Assembly (NCBI GenBank): GCA_900752015.1 | Contig: CAADTZ010000069.1 | Coordinates: forward strand, 1-19,283 | Source: an uncultured Collinsella sp. | GTDB lineage: Bacteria; Actinomycetota; Coriobacteriia; Coriobacteriales; Coriobacteriaceae | DNA length: 19,283 nucleotides | Direction of reading: 5' to 3' | Shown here: positions 1 to 7,706 of the stretch, piece after piece | Layout: each line of letters opens with the position of its first letter | How positions within the stretch are numbered: the first letter of the stretch is position 1 | The notes under the pieces: model-generated | What the model was told of the DNA's origin: nothing | The model's database searches: none | What the model saw: only the letters and a program-made list of their open reading frames with translations | Made by a program: the position numbers and the translations under genes

Positions 1-1498
1 CGACCGGCGCGGCGCCGTAGGCATCGAGCGGGACGTAGTCGTACGGCTCTTCTTCGACCGGCGCGGACACCGGCGGCGTCGCGCCCGATGCCCAAGCACC
101 GCGACCGGCATCGCGAGAACCCGACGCCCGACCGCCCGCGCTACCGGACCGCTCAGTCTGTGCCCGCTGGCGCTCATAGTTCTGCTCACGACGTCGTTCC
201 GCATCCTCGCGCTTGGCGACATCGCGAAACACACGGCCCGAGCTCGCGCGCACGGTCTCCAGATCCAAACCCAGCAGGTCGGCAATCTGGATAAAGTACG
301 TGTCGATCATATAGCTATCGCGCAGCGGATAGATGAGCGTCAGCGCATCCTCGAGCGCCTTGGCGCGACCGCCCGGCGTGGTGATGTCGCTCGACTCCTG
401 CAGCGAACGGTAGACAAAGTCCATGAGCGGCTCGGCCGCGTCGATGCGCGCCTGCAGCTCCTGGCCGCCGTGCGCCGTAATAAACTCCATAGGGTCGTTG
501 CCGTCGGGCAGTACCACGCAGCGCAGGTCCATCGAATCCTGCTCGATAAACTGAATCGCGCGGCGGGCGGCCTTCTGGCCCGCGGCATCGCCATCGAACA
601 TATACACGATGCGCTTGGCAAAGCGGGTGAGCGTCTTTACATGATGCTCCGTGAGCGCGGTGCCCAGCGTGGCGACAACGTTTTTAATCCCCGCCTCCCA
701 GCAGGCGATGCAATCGGTATAGCCCTCCACCACGATGGCGGTATCCTGCGCGACGATAAACTCCTTGGCCCAATTAAAACCGTAGAGGTTTCGCTTTTTA
801 TGAAACACGCTCGTCTCGGCGGTGTTGAGGTACTTAGGCTGGCCGTCGCCCATAATGCGACCGCCAAAGGCAATGTTGTGACCCTGCTCGTCAAAGATGG
901 GGAACATCACACGGTCGTAGAAGCGGTCGGCAAGCTGCCCGCGCCCGCGGCTCACGGCAACATTGGCGTCGATCATCTCCTGCGGGGTAAAACCCGCCTG
1001 GGACAGGTGCGACACCAGCGCGTTACGGCCTGGTGCAAAGCCCAGGCAGTAGCGGCGGCAGACGTCGCCACCCATGCCGCGGCTGGCAAAGTACTCGCGC
1101 GGACGACCGTCCTTACCGCGCATAAGCATGGTGTGGTAGAACTGGGCGGTCTCGGCGCACAGATCGTAGATGCGGGCACGCTTAGTACCGCGCTCGCGGC
1201 GATCTCCGGTGTCGTGCAGCTCAATACCTGCGCGATCGGCCAAATAACGGATTGACTCGGGAAAGCTCAGGTTCTCGCGCTTCATGATATAGGTGAAGAC
1301 GTCGCCACCCTCGCCGCAGCCAAAGCAATGCCACACCTGCGTGGCGGGAATAATGTGGAAGGACGGCGTCTTTTCGCCATGGAAGGGGCAGCAGCCCCAA
1401 AACTCATGGCCGCGGGGCTTGAGCTCAACCGTTTCCTGCACGATGGCAACGAGGTCGGACGCAGCGCGTACCTGGTCTTTTTCCTCATCACTAATCAC
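1..1498 (-). CDS. dnaG: DNA primase DnaG (3' end cut by window edge)
   Basis: This is the replicative primase, which makes RNA primers at the fork. About 499 codons are visible from a GTG start at 1498; the frame is still open at base 1, so the C-terminal helicase-binding region lies outside the window. The N-terminal zinc ribbon is clear (C37, H40, C58, C61, within CPFHGEKTPSF and WHCFGCGEGGD). The TOPRIM catalytic core shows VVEGYTD (Glu about 258) and FDGDAAG (about 301-307). After about residue 430 the sequence becomes an Arg/Gly/Ser-rich linker and then an acidic stretch (EEEPYDY). The GTG start is supported by AGGGGGTGAG just upstream. The gene begins 8 bp inside the end of ribF (GTGATTAG holds both the start and the ribF stop), so it is probably translationally coupled to ribF. 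DnaG more often sits next to rpoD; whether rpoD follows here cannot be seen. Confidence 0.96.
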   Translation of the reverse strand, partial: MISDEEKDQVRAASDLVAIVQETVELKPRGHEFWGCCPFHGEKTPSFHIIPATQVWHCFGCGEGGDVFTYIMKRENLSFPESIRYLADRAGIELHDTGDRRERGTKRARIYDLCAETAQFYHTMLMRGKDGRPREYFASRGMGGDVCRRYCLGFAPGRNALVSHLSQAGFTPQEMIDANVAVSRGRGQLADRFYDRVMFPIFDEQGHNIAFGGRIMGDGQPKYLNTAETSVFHKKRNLYGFNWAKEFIVAQDTAIVVEGYTDCIACWEAGIKNVVATLGTALTEHHVKTLTRFAKRIVYMFDGDAAGQKAARRAIQFIEQDSMDLRCVVLPDGNDPMEFITAHGGQELQARIDAAEPLMDFVYRSLQESSDITTPGGRAKALEDALTLIYPLRDSYMIDTYFIQIADLLGLDLETVRASSGRVFRDVAKREDAERRREQNYERQRAQTERSGSAGGRASGSRDAGRGAWASGATPPVSAPVEEEPYDYVPLDAYGAAPV

Positions 1499-2498
1499 GG
1501 ATGCTCACCCCCTGCTCACCCAAGTTATGACGAATGTCCTCGATATTACCCTCGACGGTCGCGATCAACTCATCCAGCGAATCGAACACACGCGAGGGAC
1601 GCAGCCAGCGCGTAAACGCCAGCGAAACGGAGGCACCGTACAGGTCGCCCGTATAACCAATTAAATTAGCCTCGAGATGCGCGGATGCCGCATCGTCGGC
1701 ATACGTCGGCGGCAGTCCGACGTTCACGGCAGCGGGCCACACGGTGTCATCGACCAGCACCAGACCCTCATACACGCCATCGGCAGGCACCTGAATGCCG
1801 TCGGGAACCTGCAGGTTTGCCGTGGGAAAGCCCATGCCAGAACCCTCGTGACGGCCGCGAATAACACCGCCACGCACCATATACGGGCGGGCGAGTAACT
1901 CAGCAGCAAGCTCCACATGGCCCTGTCCGAGCTCATGACGGATACGGGTGGCGCAAATGGCCTCACCGCCCTCGCAAAGCAGGTCGTGACCGTACACGTC
2001 AACGCCGTGCTCGGCACCCCAGGCGCGCATCTCGGCAACACCAGAAGCACCGCCACGACCCAGCCTAAAGTCACTGCCAACGCGAATCGATCGAATGTCG
2101 ACCAGACGCGACACCAGCGAGAGAAAATCAACATGGTCAAGCGCCGCAACCTCAGGCGTAAAGGGAACGGCCACCACCGCATCGACCCCAGTTTGAGCCA
2201 GGGCATGCAGACGGTCGGCCGTCGTCATCAATTTTTGAGCGGGCGAAGAGCTCACCACAACGTCCGGGTCGGGATCGAAGGTAACCACGACCGCCTTACA
2301 GCCATGGGCACGGGCATCACGGACAAGCGCCGTAATGAGCTCCTGGTGTCCACGGTGCACGCCGTCGAACACACCGATGGCAATCGATGCGGCACCCAGG
2401 TGCTCGAACTCATCAAACGCATCGGCAGCAACGATGCGAGCCTCGTCCGACCCGCCCACGAAAAAAATACGCGCGAGCTCGCGAGCGGACAACATCAT
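1491..2498 (-). CDS. ribF: Bifunctional riboflavin kinase / FAD synthetase RibF
   Basis: This 335-residue cytoplasmic enzyme converts riboflavin to FMN and then FMN to FAD. The N-terminal adenylyltransferase half has the nucleotide-binding motif GVFDGVHRGH at 42-51 and FRLGRGG at about 144-150. The C-terminal kinase half has GMGFPTANL at 221-229, followed by the usual beta-barrel. Length fits the family, although the stretch before the first motif is about 20 residues longer than usual, so a later internal start is possible. The start overlaps the truB stop by 4 bp (ATGA), and the gene's end overlaps dnaG by 8 bp. The ribosome-binding site is weak, which fits translation coupled to truB. Proximity of ribF to truB is common in bacteria. 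Confidence 0.95.
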   Translation of the reverse strand: MMLSARELARIFFVGGSDEARIVAADAFDEFEHLGAASIAIGVFDGVHRGHQELITALVRDARAHGCKAVVVTFDPDPDVVVSSSPAQKLMTTADRLHALAQTGVDAVVAVPFTPEVAALDHVDFLSLVSRLVDIRSIRVGSDFRLGRGGASGVAEMRAWGAEHGVDVYGHDLLCEGGEAICATRIRHELGQGHVELAAELLARPYMVRGGVIRGRHEGSGMGFPTANLQVPDGIQVPADGVYEGLVLVDDTVWPAAVNVGLPPTYADDAASAHLEANLIGYTGDLYGASVSLAFTRWLRPSRVFDSLDELIATVEGNIEDIRHNLGEQGVSIRD

Positions 2499-3427
2499 CG
2501 AACACCGCCGATTGCCTGAGGAAATACGTGCTCCATGACAAAGCGGCCACCCTCAATACGGGCGAGCGCCTTGAGTCCCCCATCGAGCACCAACGCAAAC
2601 GGCGCCTTCGAGGCATAGAAATCGGCAAGCGCATGCTCAACGGGAATGCGACGGCCGCAGAGCAGGTCGTCGGCAAGATTGCCCGGCAAGTCAACACGCG
2701 TAGCGCCCAGGGCCGCAATGGGATCCAGTGCAAACCCCGCCGCGGACTCGGGAGAAAGCTCCTCAACCGCATGACAGGCGCCAACGGAAACAATACCGGA
2801 GGCCGTGCGGCGCAGCGCGGAAATGTGCGCGGCGCTCTCGCAGGCGCGGCCCAGGTCGCGAGCGAGCGCTCGGATATAGGTTCCCTTGCTCACCGAGAAC
2901 GCCACGGTCCACACGCACGTATCACCTTCGCCGCCCACGGCGATCAGGTCGGCGGCATAGACCTCGACGGGACGCGGAGGTAGGTCCACCGCATTGCCCT
3001 CGCGAGCAGACTTGTAGGCACGAACGCCATTGACCGAGATAGCCGAAAACGCCGGCGGCACCTGCATCTGCGGACCCAGCATGGAGGCCAATTGCTCACG
3101 CGCATAGGCAGGATCGCGGAGCTCGTTGGCAACAGCCACCGTGCGGACCGCCTCGCCCTCCGCATCATCGGTATTCGTCTCGGCGCCAAACGAAATATCG
3201 GCGACGTAGCTTTTGGTATCGAGCGTGAGCATGCCCAGCAGACGGGTGGCCTGACCCACGCCCACAACCATGACACCCGATGCCATGGGGTCGAGCGTAC
3301 CGGCATGGCCGACGCGCCGCTCATGGAGGGCGCGTCGGCATTGCGAGACCACGTCATGGGACGTGCAGCCCACCGGCTTATCGACGGCGAGCAGCATATT
3401 CAATTGAGAAGGCGTTCGACGAGCCAT
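2495..3427 (-). CDS. truB: tRNA pseudouridine(55) synthase TruB
   Basis: TruB makes the conserved pseudouridine 55 in the T-loop of tRNAs. This copy has 310 residues, normal for the family. It starts with the typical LLAVDKPVGCTSHDVV (12-27) and carries the catalytic motif GHAGTLDP at 40-47, with Asp46 as the expected nucleophile. KSYVADISFG and the later GTYIRALARDLG are further family motifs. The C-terminal part (from about residue 240) is the short PUA-like tail of actinobacterial TruB. The start lies 15 bp after the stop of the DHH gene, with a weak GGATGG upstream; its stop overlaps the ribF start in ATGA. Confidence 0.95.
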   Translation of the reverse strand: MARRTPSQLNMLLAVDKPVGCTSHDVVSQCRRALHERRVGHAGTLDPMASGVMVVGVGQATRLLGMLTLDTKSYVADISFGAETNTDDAEGEAVRTVAVANELRDPAYAREQLASMLGPQMQVPPAFSAISVNGVRAYKSAREGNAVDLPPRPVEVYAADLIAVGGEGDTCVWTVAFSVSKGTYIRALARDLGRACESAAHISALRRTASGIVSVGACHAVEELSPESAAGFALDPIAALGATRVDLPGNLADDLLCGRRIPVEHALADFYASKAPFALVLDGGLKALARIEGGRFVMEHVFPQAIGGVR

Positions 3428-3442
3428 GTACCATCCAATAAG

Positions 3443-4486
3443 TTAGAGCTCGACGGTCACCGAAGCGGGATCCTCCCCCACCAGCTCGGCCAGCATGGGA
3501 AGTGCCACGGCGAGCGTCTCGCGAATTGTTCCGTTGTTGGAAAAGCCGGCGGCGGCATGATGCCCGCCACCGCCAAAGTTGGCAGCAATCTCGGACACAT
3601 CGAGGTCGCCCTTGGAGCGCAGGTTGCCACGCACCTTGGTATCGCCCTCAATGCCCTTTAAGAACATGCAGACCTCGACGCCCATCACCGAACGCACCAC
3701 ATCGACCAGGCCGTCGCACTCGTCCGAGGTGACACCGCAGGCCTCAAGGTCGCTCTGGTAGGCATAGCTATACGCCACGCGCCCATGCGCGACCGTCTTA
3801 ATGCGACCCATGACAATGGACTTGAGGTGCAAAAACTCAACGCGCATGCTCTGGTAGACCTCGAGCGCAACGCGCGCCGGATCGGCACCGTGCGCCACCA
3901 GGCGCGAGGCCGCATGGAACGCGGCGGCATCGGCGTTTTGGTACTGAAAACGGCCGGTATCGGTAACCAAGCCACACAGCAGGCAGGTCGCAACGCCATC
4001 ACGTGCGACAATGCCGCAATTGTCCAAAAAGCGGTCGATGATCATGGCGCAAGCCGCGGCATCGACGCGCCTCAGGCTCAGCTCGGCAAACTCCTCGCGC
4101 GCCGGATGATGATCGAAGCACACCACATGCTTGGAGCGACGAAGCACCTCGGCGGAATTATTGAGGCGCTCGACGACCGGTACGTCCACCGAGATGAACA
4201 GGTCAGGATTGCCGGCGTACGCAGATGCCGGCACCAGGCGATCGGAGCCTTCCATAAAGCGGTAAATGCGAGGAACCGGGTCATCGTCTGCCAGCAGCAG
4301 CGCAATGTCCTTGTTGGGGAAAAACTTCATGAGCGAAAGGCCCAGACCCAATACGGAGCCCAAGGCATCGCCATCGGGAGAAGTATGTCCCGAAATCGCA
4401 ATGGAGGACGCACCCTCGATGAGCTCGAGGATGCGTCGCTGAATATCTGCAGACTCGCACGAGGCGAGGTCGGCGGAATTAGTCAT
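3443..4486 (-). CDS. nrnA: DHH/DHHA1 phosphoesterase, NrnA-like
   Basis: This 347-residue protein is a DHH-subfamily-1 phosphoesterase of the NrnA type. Characterised members degrade very short RNAs and dephosphorylate 3'-phosphoadenosine 5'-phosphate (pAp). Metal-binding motifs are intact: HTSPDGDA (34-41), SVD near 99-101, FDHHP (124-128) and GLVTDTG (172-178). The C-terminal DHHA1 domain ends with GGGGHHAAAG (305-314), the substrate-binding loop. The gene lies between rbfA and truB, a common position in Gram-positive bacteria. Its start overlaps the end of rbfA by 8 bp (ATGACTAA), suggesting coupled translation. The fold and metal site are clear. Whether nanoRNA, pAp or a cyclic-dinucleotide product such as pApA is the main substrate cannot be told from sequence. 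Confidence 0.9.
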   Translation of the reverse strand: MTNSADLASCESADIQRRILELIEGASSIAISGHTSPDGDALGSVLGLGLSLMKFFPNKDIALLLADDDPVPRIYRFMEGSDRLVPASAYAGNPDLFISVDVPVVERLNNSAEVLRRSKHVVCFDHHPAREEFAELSLRRVDAAACAMIIDRFLDNCGIVARDGVATCLLCGLVTDTGRFQYQNADAAAFHAASRLVAHGADPARVALEVYQSMRVEFLHLKSIVMGRIKTVAHGRVAYSYAYQSDLEACGVTSDECDGLVDVVRSVMGVEVCMFLKGIEGDTKVRGNLRSKGDLDVSEIAANFGGGGHHAAAGFSNNGTIRETLAVALPMLAELVGEDPASVTVEL

Positions 4487-4889
4487 CTAAAGCTGCCTCC
4501 TGGGCGGCATCCGCTATCGGATAGCCGTCCTCGTCCTTTTCGATCGCAAGCGTGGCGGGAACGTTTTCCAGCGCACGCGTGATGCGCTCGGCCTCATCGG
4601 TCGAGCGATCGATGCGAAAATCGAGCTCGGGCGTGACACGCCAATCGAGCGAGCGAGCCAACAGGCTGCGAATACGGCCCTTGGCGCTAGCGAGCGCCTC
4701 CATGACCTCGTCGTAGCGGCTCGCATCGCACGACACGTACACACGCGCGAACGAACGGTCCACCGCGACCTCGACCGCAGTCAAAGTAACCAGGTCGAGA
4801 CGCGGATCGGAAACCTCAAAGAGCAGGATATAACCGAGCTTCTCGCGAAGCTGCTCGCCCAGACGGCGGGTTGCCTGCGTTTGCTTCAT
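4479..4889 (-). CDS. rbfA: 30S ribosome-binding factor RbfA
   Basis: RbfA is a small KH-fold protein that binds immature 30S subunits and helps mature the 5' end of 16S rRNA, notably in the cold. This one has 136 residues. Recognisable features are the N-terminal RRLGEQLREKLGYIL, then DPRLDLVTLTAVEVAVDRSFARVYVS, and the RVTPELDFRIDRSTDEAERI segment near the C-terminus. A short acidic tail (about 118-136) follows. It starts 11 bp after the infB stop with a GGGGG Shine-Dalgarno stretch, and its last 8 bp overlap the nrnA-like gene. Its place between infB and the DHH gene is the standard order. Confidence 0.94.
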   Translation of the reverse strand: MKQTQATRRLGEQLREKLGYILLFEVSDPRLDLVTLTAVEVAVDRSFARVYVSCDASRYDEVMEALASAKGRIRSLLARSLDWRVTPELDFRIDRSTDEAERITRALENVPATLAIEKDEDGYPIADAAQEAALDD

Positions 4890-4900
4890 AGCGCTACCCC

Positions 4901-7615
4901 CTACTCGGTACGGGCAACCTGGTCGATGCGGTAACCCTCGATCTGGTCGCCGGGCTTGATGTCCTGGAAGTTCTCCAGACCAATGCCGCCTTCGGAACCG
5001 CTCTTGAGGCTCTTGGCCTCGTCCTTGTAGTGGCGCATCGAGGCGATCTTGCCGTTGAAGACCACGATGCCGTCGCGCACCAGACGCACGGAATCGGTCG
5101 CGGCGATCTCGCCCTCTTCAACGCGGACACCGGCGGCGATACCGACTTTGGGCACCTTGAAGGTGTCCAGGACAGTCGCGGTACCCGTGGCGACCTCGAC
5201 CTCGGTGGGCTTGAGCATGCCGATACGGGCGGCGTCGAGCTCCTCGAGGCACTTGTAGATGACGTCGTAGCAACGGATCTCGACGCCCTCGCGCTCGGCG
5301 GCGGAGCGGGCCTTACCGTCGGGACGGACGCCAAAGCCGATGATGATGGCGTTGGAGGCGTCGGCCAGGACGACGTCGGTCTCGTTGATGGCACCGACAG
5401 CGGAGTGGATCGTGTTGATGCGGACCTCGGACTGATCCATCTTGTCGAGCGAGTCCTGAAGAGCCTCGATGGAACCCTGGACGTCGGCCTTGATGATCAG
5501 GTTGAGCTCCTTGACCTCGGCGTCGGCGATGGTCTCGAAGAGGTTCTCGAGCGTGACGTGCTTGACGCGGCTCTGCTCCTCGATACGGGCCTTGAGCGAA
5601 CGTTCATCGGCCAGGGCGCGTGCCTCGCGCTCGTCCTCGAACACGCGGAACTCGTCACCGGCGTTGGGCACGGACTGCAGGCCCAAAATCTCGACAGCGT
5701 CGGAGGGACCGGCCTCGGTGACGGCGCGGCCCTTGGGGTCGAGCATGGCGCGGACGCGGCCGTAGGTAAGGCCGGCGACCAGCGTATCGCCCACGTGCAG
5801 GGTACCGCGGGTCACGAGCACGGTAGCGACCGATCCGCGGCCCTTGTCGAGCTTGGCCTCGAGGACGTTGCCCGAGGCAAAGGTGTCCGGGTTGGCCTTG
5901 AGCTCGAGTACGTCGGCCTGGAGCAGCACGGTCTCCAGAAGTTCGTCGATACCGATCTTCTGCTTGGCCGAGATGTTGACGAACATGTTCTGTCCGCCCC
6001 ACTCCTCGGGGATGACTCCGTACTCGGTGAGCTCCTGACGCACACGGTCGGGGTTGGCGCCCGGCTTATCGATCTTGTTGACGGCGACGACGATGGGTAC
6101 GCCGGCGGCCTTGGCGTGGTTGATCGACTCGACCGTCTGGGGCATGACGCCGTCGTCAGCGGCGACGATCAGGATGACGATGTCGGTCACCTTGGCGCCA
6201 CGGGCACGCATAGCCGTAAAGGTGGCGTGACCCGGGGTATCGATAAAGGTGATCTTGCGGTCGTTGATCATGACCTGCGAAGCGCCGATGGCCTGCGTAA
6301 TGCCGCCCGCCTCGCCGGCAGCAACGCCGGTGTGACGGATGGCGTCGAGCAGCGACGTCTTGCCGTGGTCGACGTGGCCCATGACGGTGACGACCGGGGC
6401 GCGCGGCTTAAGGTCGGCGGGATCGTCATAGAACGAGAAGGTGTTCTCCTCCTCGGGGGTGATGATCTTGATCTGACGGCCCAGGTCGTCGGCAACGAGC
6501 TCAACGAGGTCGTCGGACATGGACTGCGTCATGGTGAGCGGCGTACCCAGCAGGAACAGGCGCTTGATGATGTCGTTGGCCGGAACGTCGAGCGCCTCGG
6601 CAAGCTCCTGGACAGTAACGCCCTGGGAGACCTTGATGGCGTCGAGGTCCTCGGGGTTCACGCCCTGGGCCAGCGCCTCCTCTATCTTGCGCTCCTCCTG
6701 AGCCTTGGCAGCCTCGCGCTCGCGCTTCTCCTTGCGCTTCTTGCGGCGACCGGTGGACTCGCGAGAGGCCTCCTCGACGGCAGCACGAGCCTCCTCGAGC
6801 ACCTTCTCGCGGCTGTACTCCTCGGCCTCGCGAGCCATGCGGCTGTAGTGGTCCTCTTCGTTGTTGTGACCGCCCTTGCGCTTCTTGCCCTTGCCCTGCT
6901 TATCGGGGTTGGGGAAGTCCATGCCGGCAGCGACGTTGTTGCTGGCGTTGGTGCGATGGCTGTGCGGACGGCTCTCGGAGGCGTTGCGCTCGGAATTGTT
7001 GTCGGAGGCGTTGCGATCGTTACGACGGCCACCGCGGCGGTCGTTGTTGCCGCCACGACGGTTACCGCGCTCTGCGGCGCGCTCGGCCTTGGCCTTGTCC
7101 TCGGCGTCCTTCTTCTCCTTGAGCACGGTCTCCTGTGCGGCGATCTGGTCGAGCAGCGAACGGAAGCGCGAACCGGAGTCGGAAGCGGGAACGGCGCGGC
7201 GCTGGGCCTCGCGGGCAGCCTCCTCCTTCTCGCGGGCAAGGCGCTCCTGCTCGGCCTTCTTCTTGGCCTCGGCCTCGGCGCGGGCAGCCTCCTCGGCAGC
7301 CTGGGCTGCGGCAAACTGGCGACGCTCCTCCTCGCGGGCCTTCTCGGCGGCGATGCGCTCGCGCTCGGCCTCGGCGGCGCGAGCGGCCTCCTCGGCGGCA
7401 GCTGCCTGCTCCTCGGCCTGCTTGGCGGCCTCGACTTCCTGGGCGCGGGCCTCGATCACCGAGGCGAGCTGCTTGCGGACCATGGCGACATAGGCGTCCT
7501 CCAGGGTGGAGGAAGCGGACTTAGCGGGAATCTTCATATCGGCGAGATGACCCATCAGTTCCTTGGAGGTCATGCCGAACTCTTTGGCCAGGGTGGACAC
7601 ACGGACTTTTGCCAT
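4901..7615 (-). CDS. infB: Translation initiation factor IF-2
   Basis: IF-2 is the GTPase that brings initiator fMet-tRNA to the ribosome. The protein has 904 residues. Residues 1-50 are the first IF2_N domain (starts MAKVRVSTLAKEFG). Residues about 55-140 are an Ala/Glu/Arg-rich, probably helical segment. Residues about 180-250 are Asn/Arg/Gly-rich and probably disordered, and 260-315 are again highly charged. A second IF2_N domain lies at about 325-380. The GTPase domain has GHVDHGKT (413-420), DTPGHATF (459-466) and NKID (513-516), followed by domains II-IV. The start has AGGTGA about 6 bp upstream. It lies 91 bp downstream of nusA, a gap with two hairpins but no ylxR gene. Confidence 0.97.
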   Translation of the reverse strand: MAKVRVSTLAKEFGMTSKELMGHLADMKIPAKSASSTLEDAYVAMVRKQLASVIEARAQEVEAAKQAEEQAAAAEEAARAAEAERERIAAEKAREEERRQFAAAQAAEEAARAEAEAKKKAEQERLAREKEEAAREAQRRAVPASDSGSRFRSLLDQIAAQETVLKEKKDAEDKAKAERAAERGNRRGGNNDRRGGRRNDRNASDNNSERNASESRPHSHRTNASNNVAAGMDFPNPDKQGKGKKRKGGHNNEEDHYSRMAREAEEYSREKVLEEARAAVEEASRESTGRRKKRKEKREREAAKAQEERKIEEALAQGVNPEDLDAIKVSQGVTVQELAEALDVPANDIIKRLFLLGTPLTMTQSMSDDLVELVADDLGRQIKIITPEEENTFSFYDDPADLKPRAPVVTVMGHVDHGKTSLLDAIRHTGVAAGEAGGITQAIGASQVMINDRKITFIDTPGHATFTAMRARGAKVTDIVILIVAADDGVMPQTVESINHAKAAGVPIVVAVNKIDKPGANPDRVRQELTEYGVIPEEWGGQNMFVNISAKQKIGIDELLETVLLQADVLELKANPDTFASGNVLEAKLDKGRGSVATVLVTRGTLHVGDTLVAGLTYGRVRAMLDPKGRAVTEAGPSDAVEILGLQSVPNAGDEFRVFEDEREARALADERSLKARIEEQSRVKHVTLENLFETIADAEVKELNLIIKADVQGSIEALQDSLDKMDQSEVRINTIHSAVGAINETDVVLADASNAIIIGFGVRPDGKARSAAEREGVEIRCYDVIYKCLEELDAARIGMLKPTEVEVATGTATVLDTFKVPKVGIAAGVRVEEGEIAATDSVRLVRDGIVVFNGKIASMRHYKDEAKSLKSGSEGGIGLENFQDIKPGDQIEGYRIDQVARTE

Positions 7616-7636
7616 ATGACTTCACCTACCCTTTCT

Positions 7637-7697
7637 GGCACCTTGGGTGCCTAGAGACTGAACGAGCGTGGGAGACGCGCCGGGACCCGCCCGGCGC
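7637..7697 (-). promoter_or_regulatory. Two hairpins in the nusA-infB gap
   Basis: The 91-bp gap between the nusA stop and the infB start can form two stem-loops in the minus-strand mRNA. The first (7677-7697) is an 8-bp stem, GCGCCGGG/CCCGGCGC, with a 5-nt loop. The second (7637-7651) is GGCACC/GGTGCC with a 3-nt loop, ending about 15 nt before the infB Shine-Dalgarno. Neither is followed by a T-run, so they are not ordinary terminators. They might be RNA-processing sites, pause sites or stability elements; that is inference. Confidence 0.45.
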
Positions 7698-7706
7698 AAC
7701 CGCGCG

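Noticed and set aside
5030..7654. 874-codon open frame antisense to infB
   Set aside because: Its Leu/Gly/Val-rich, repetitive translation mirrors the GC-rich codons of infB and resembles no family. infB on the other strand is unambiguous.
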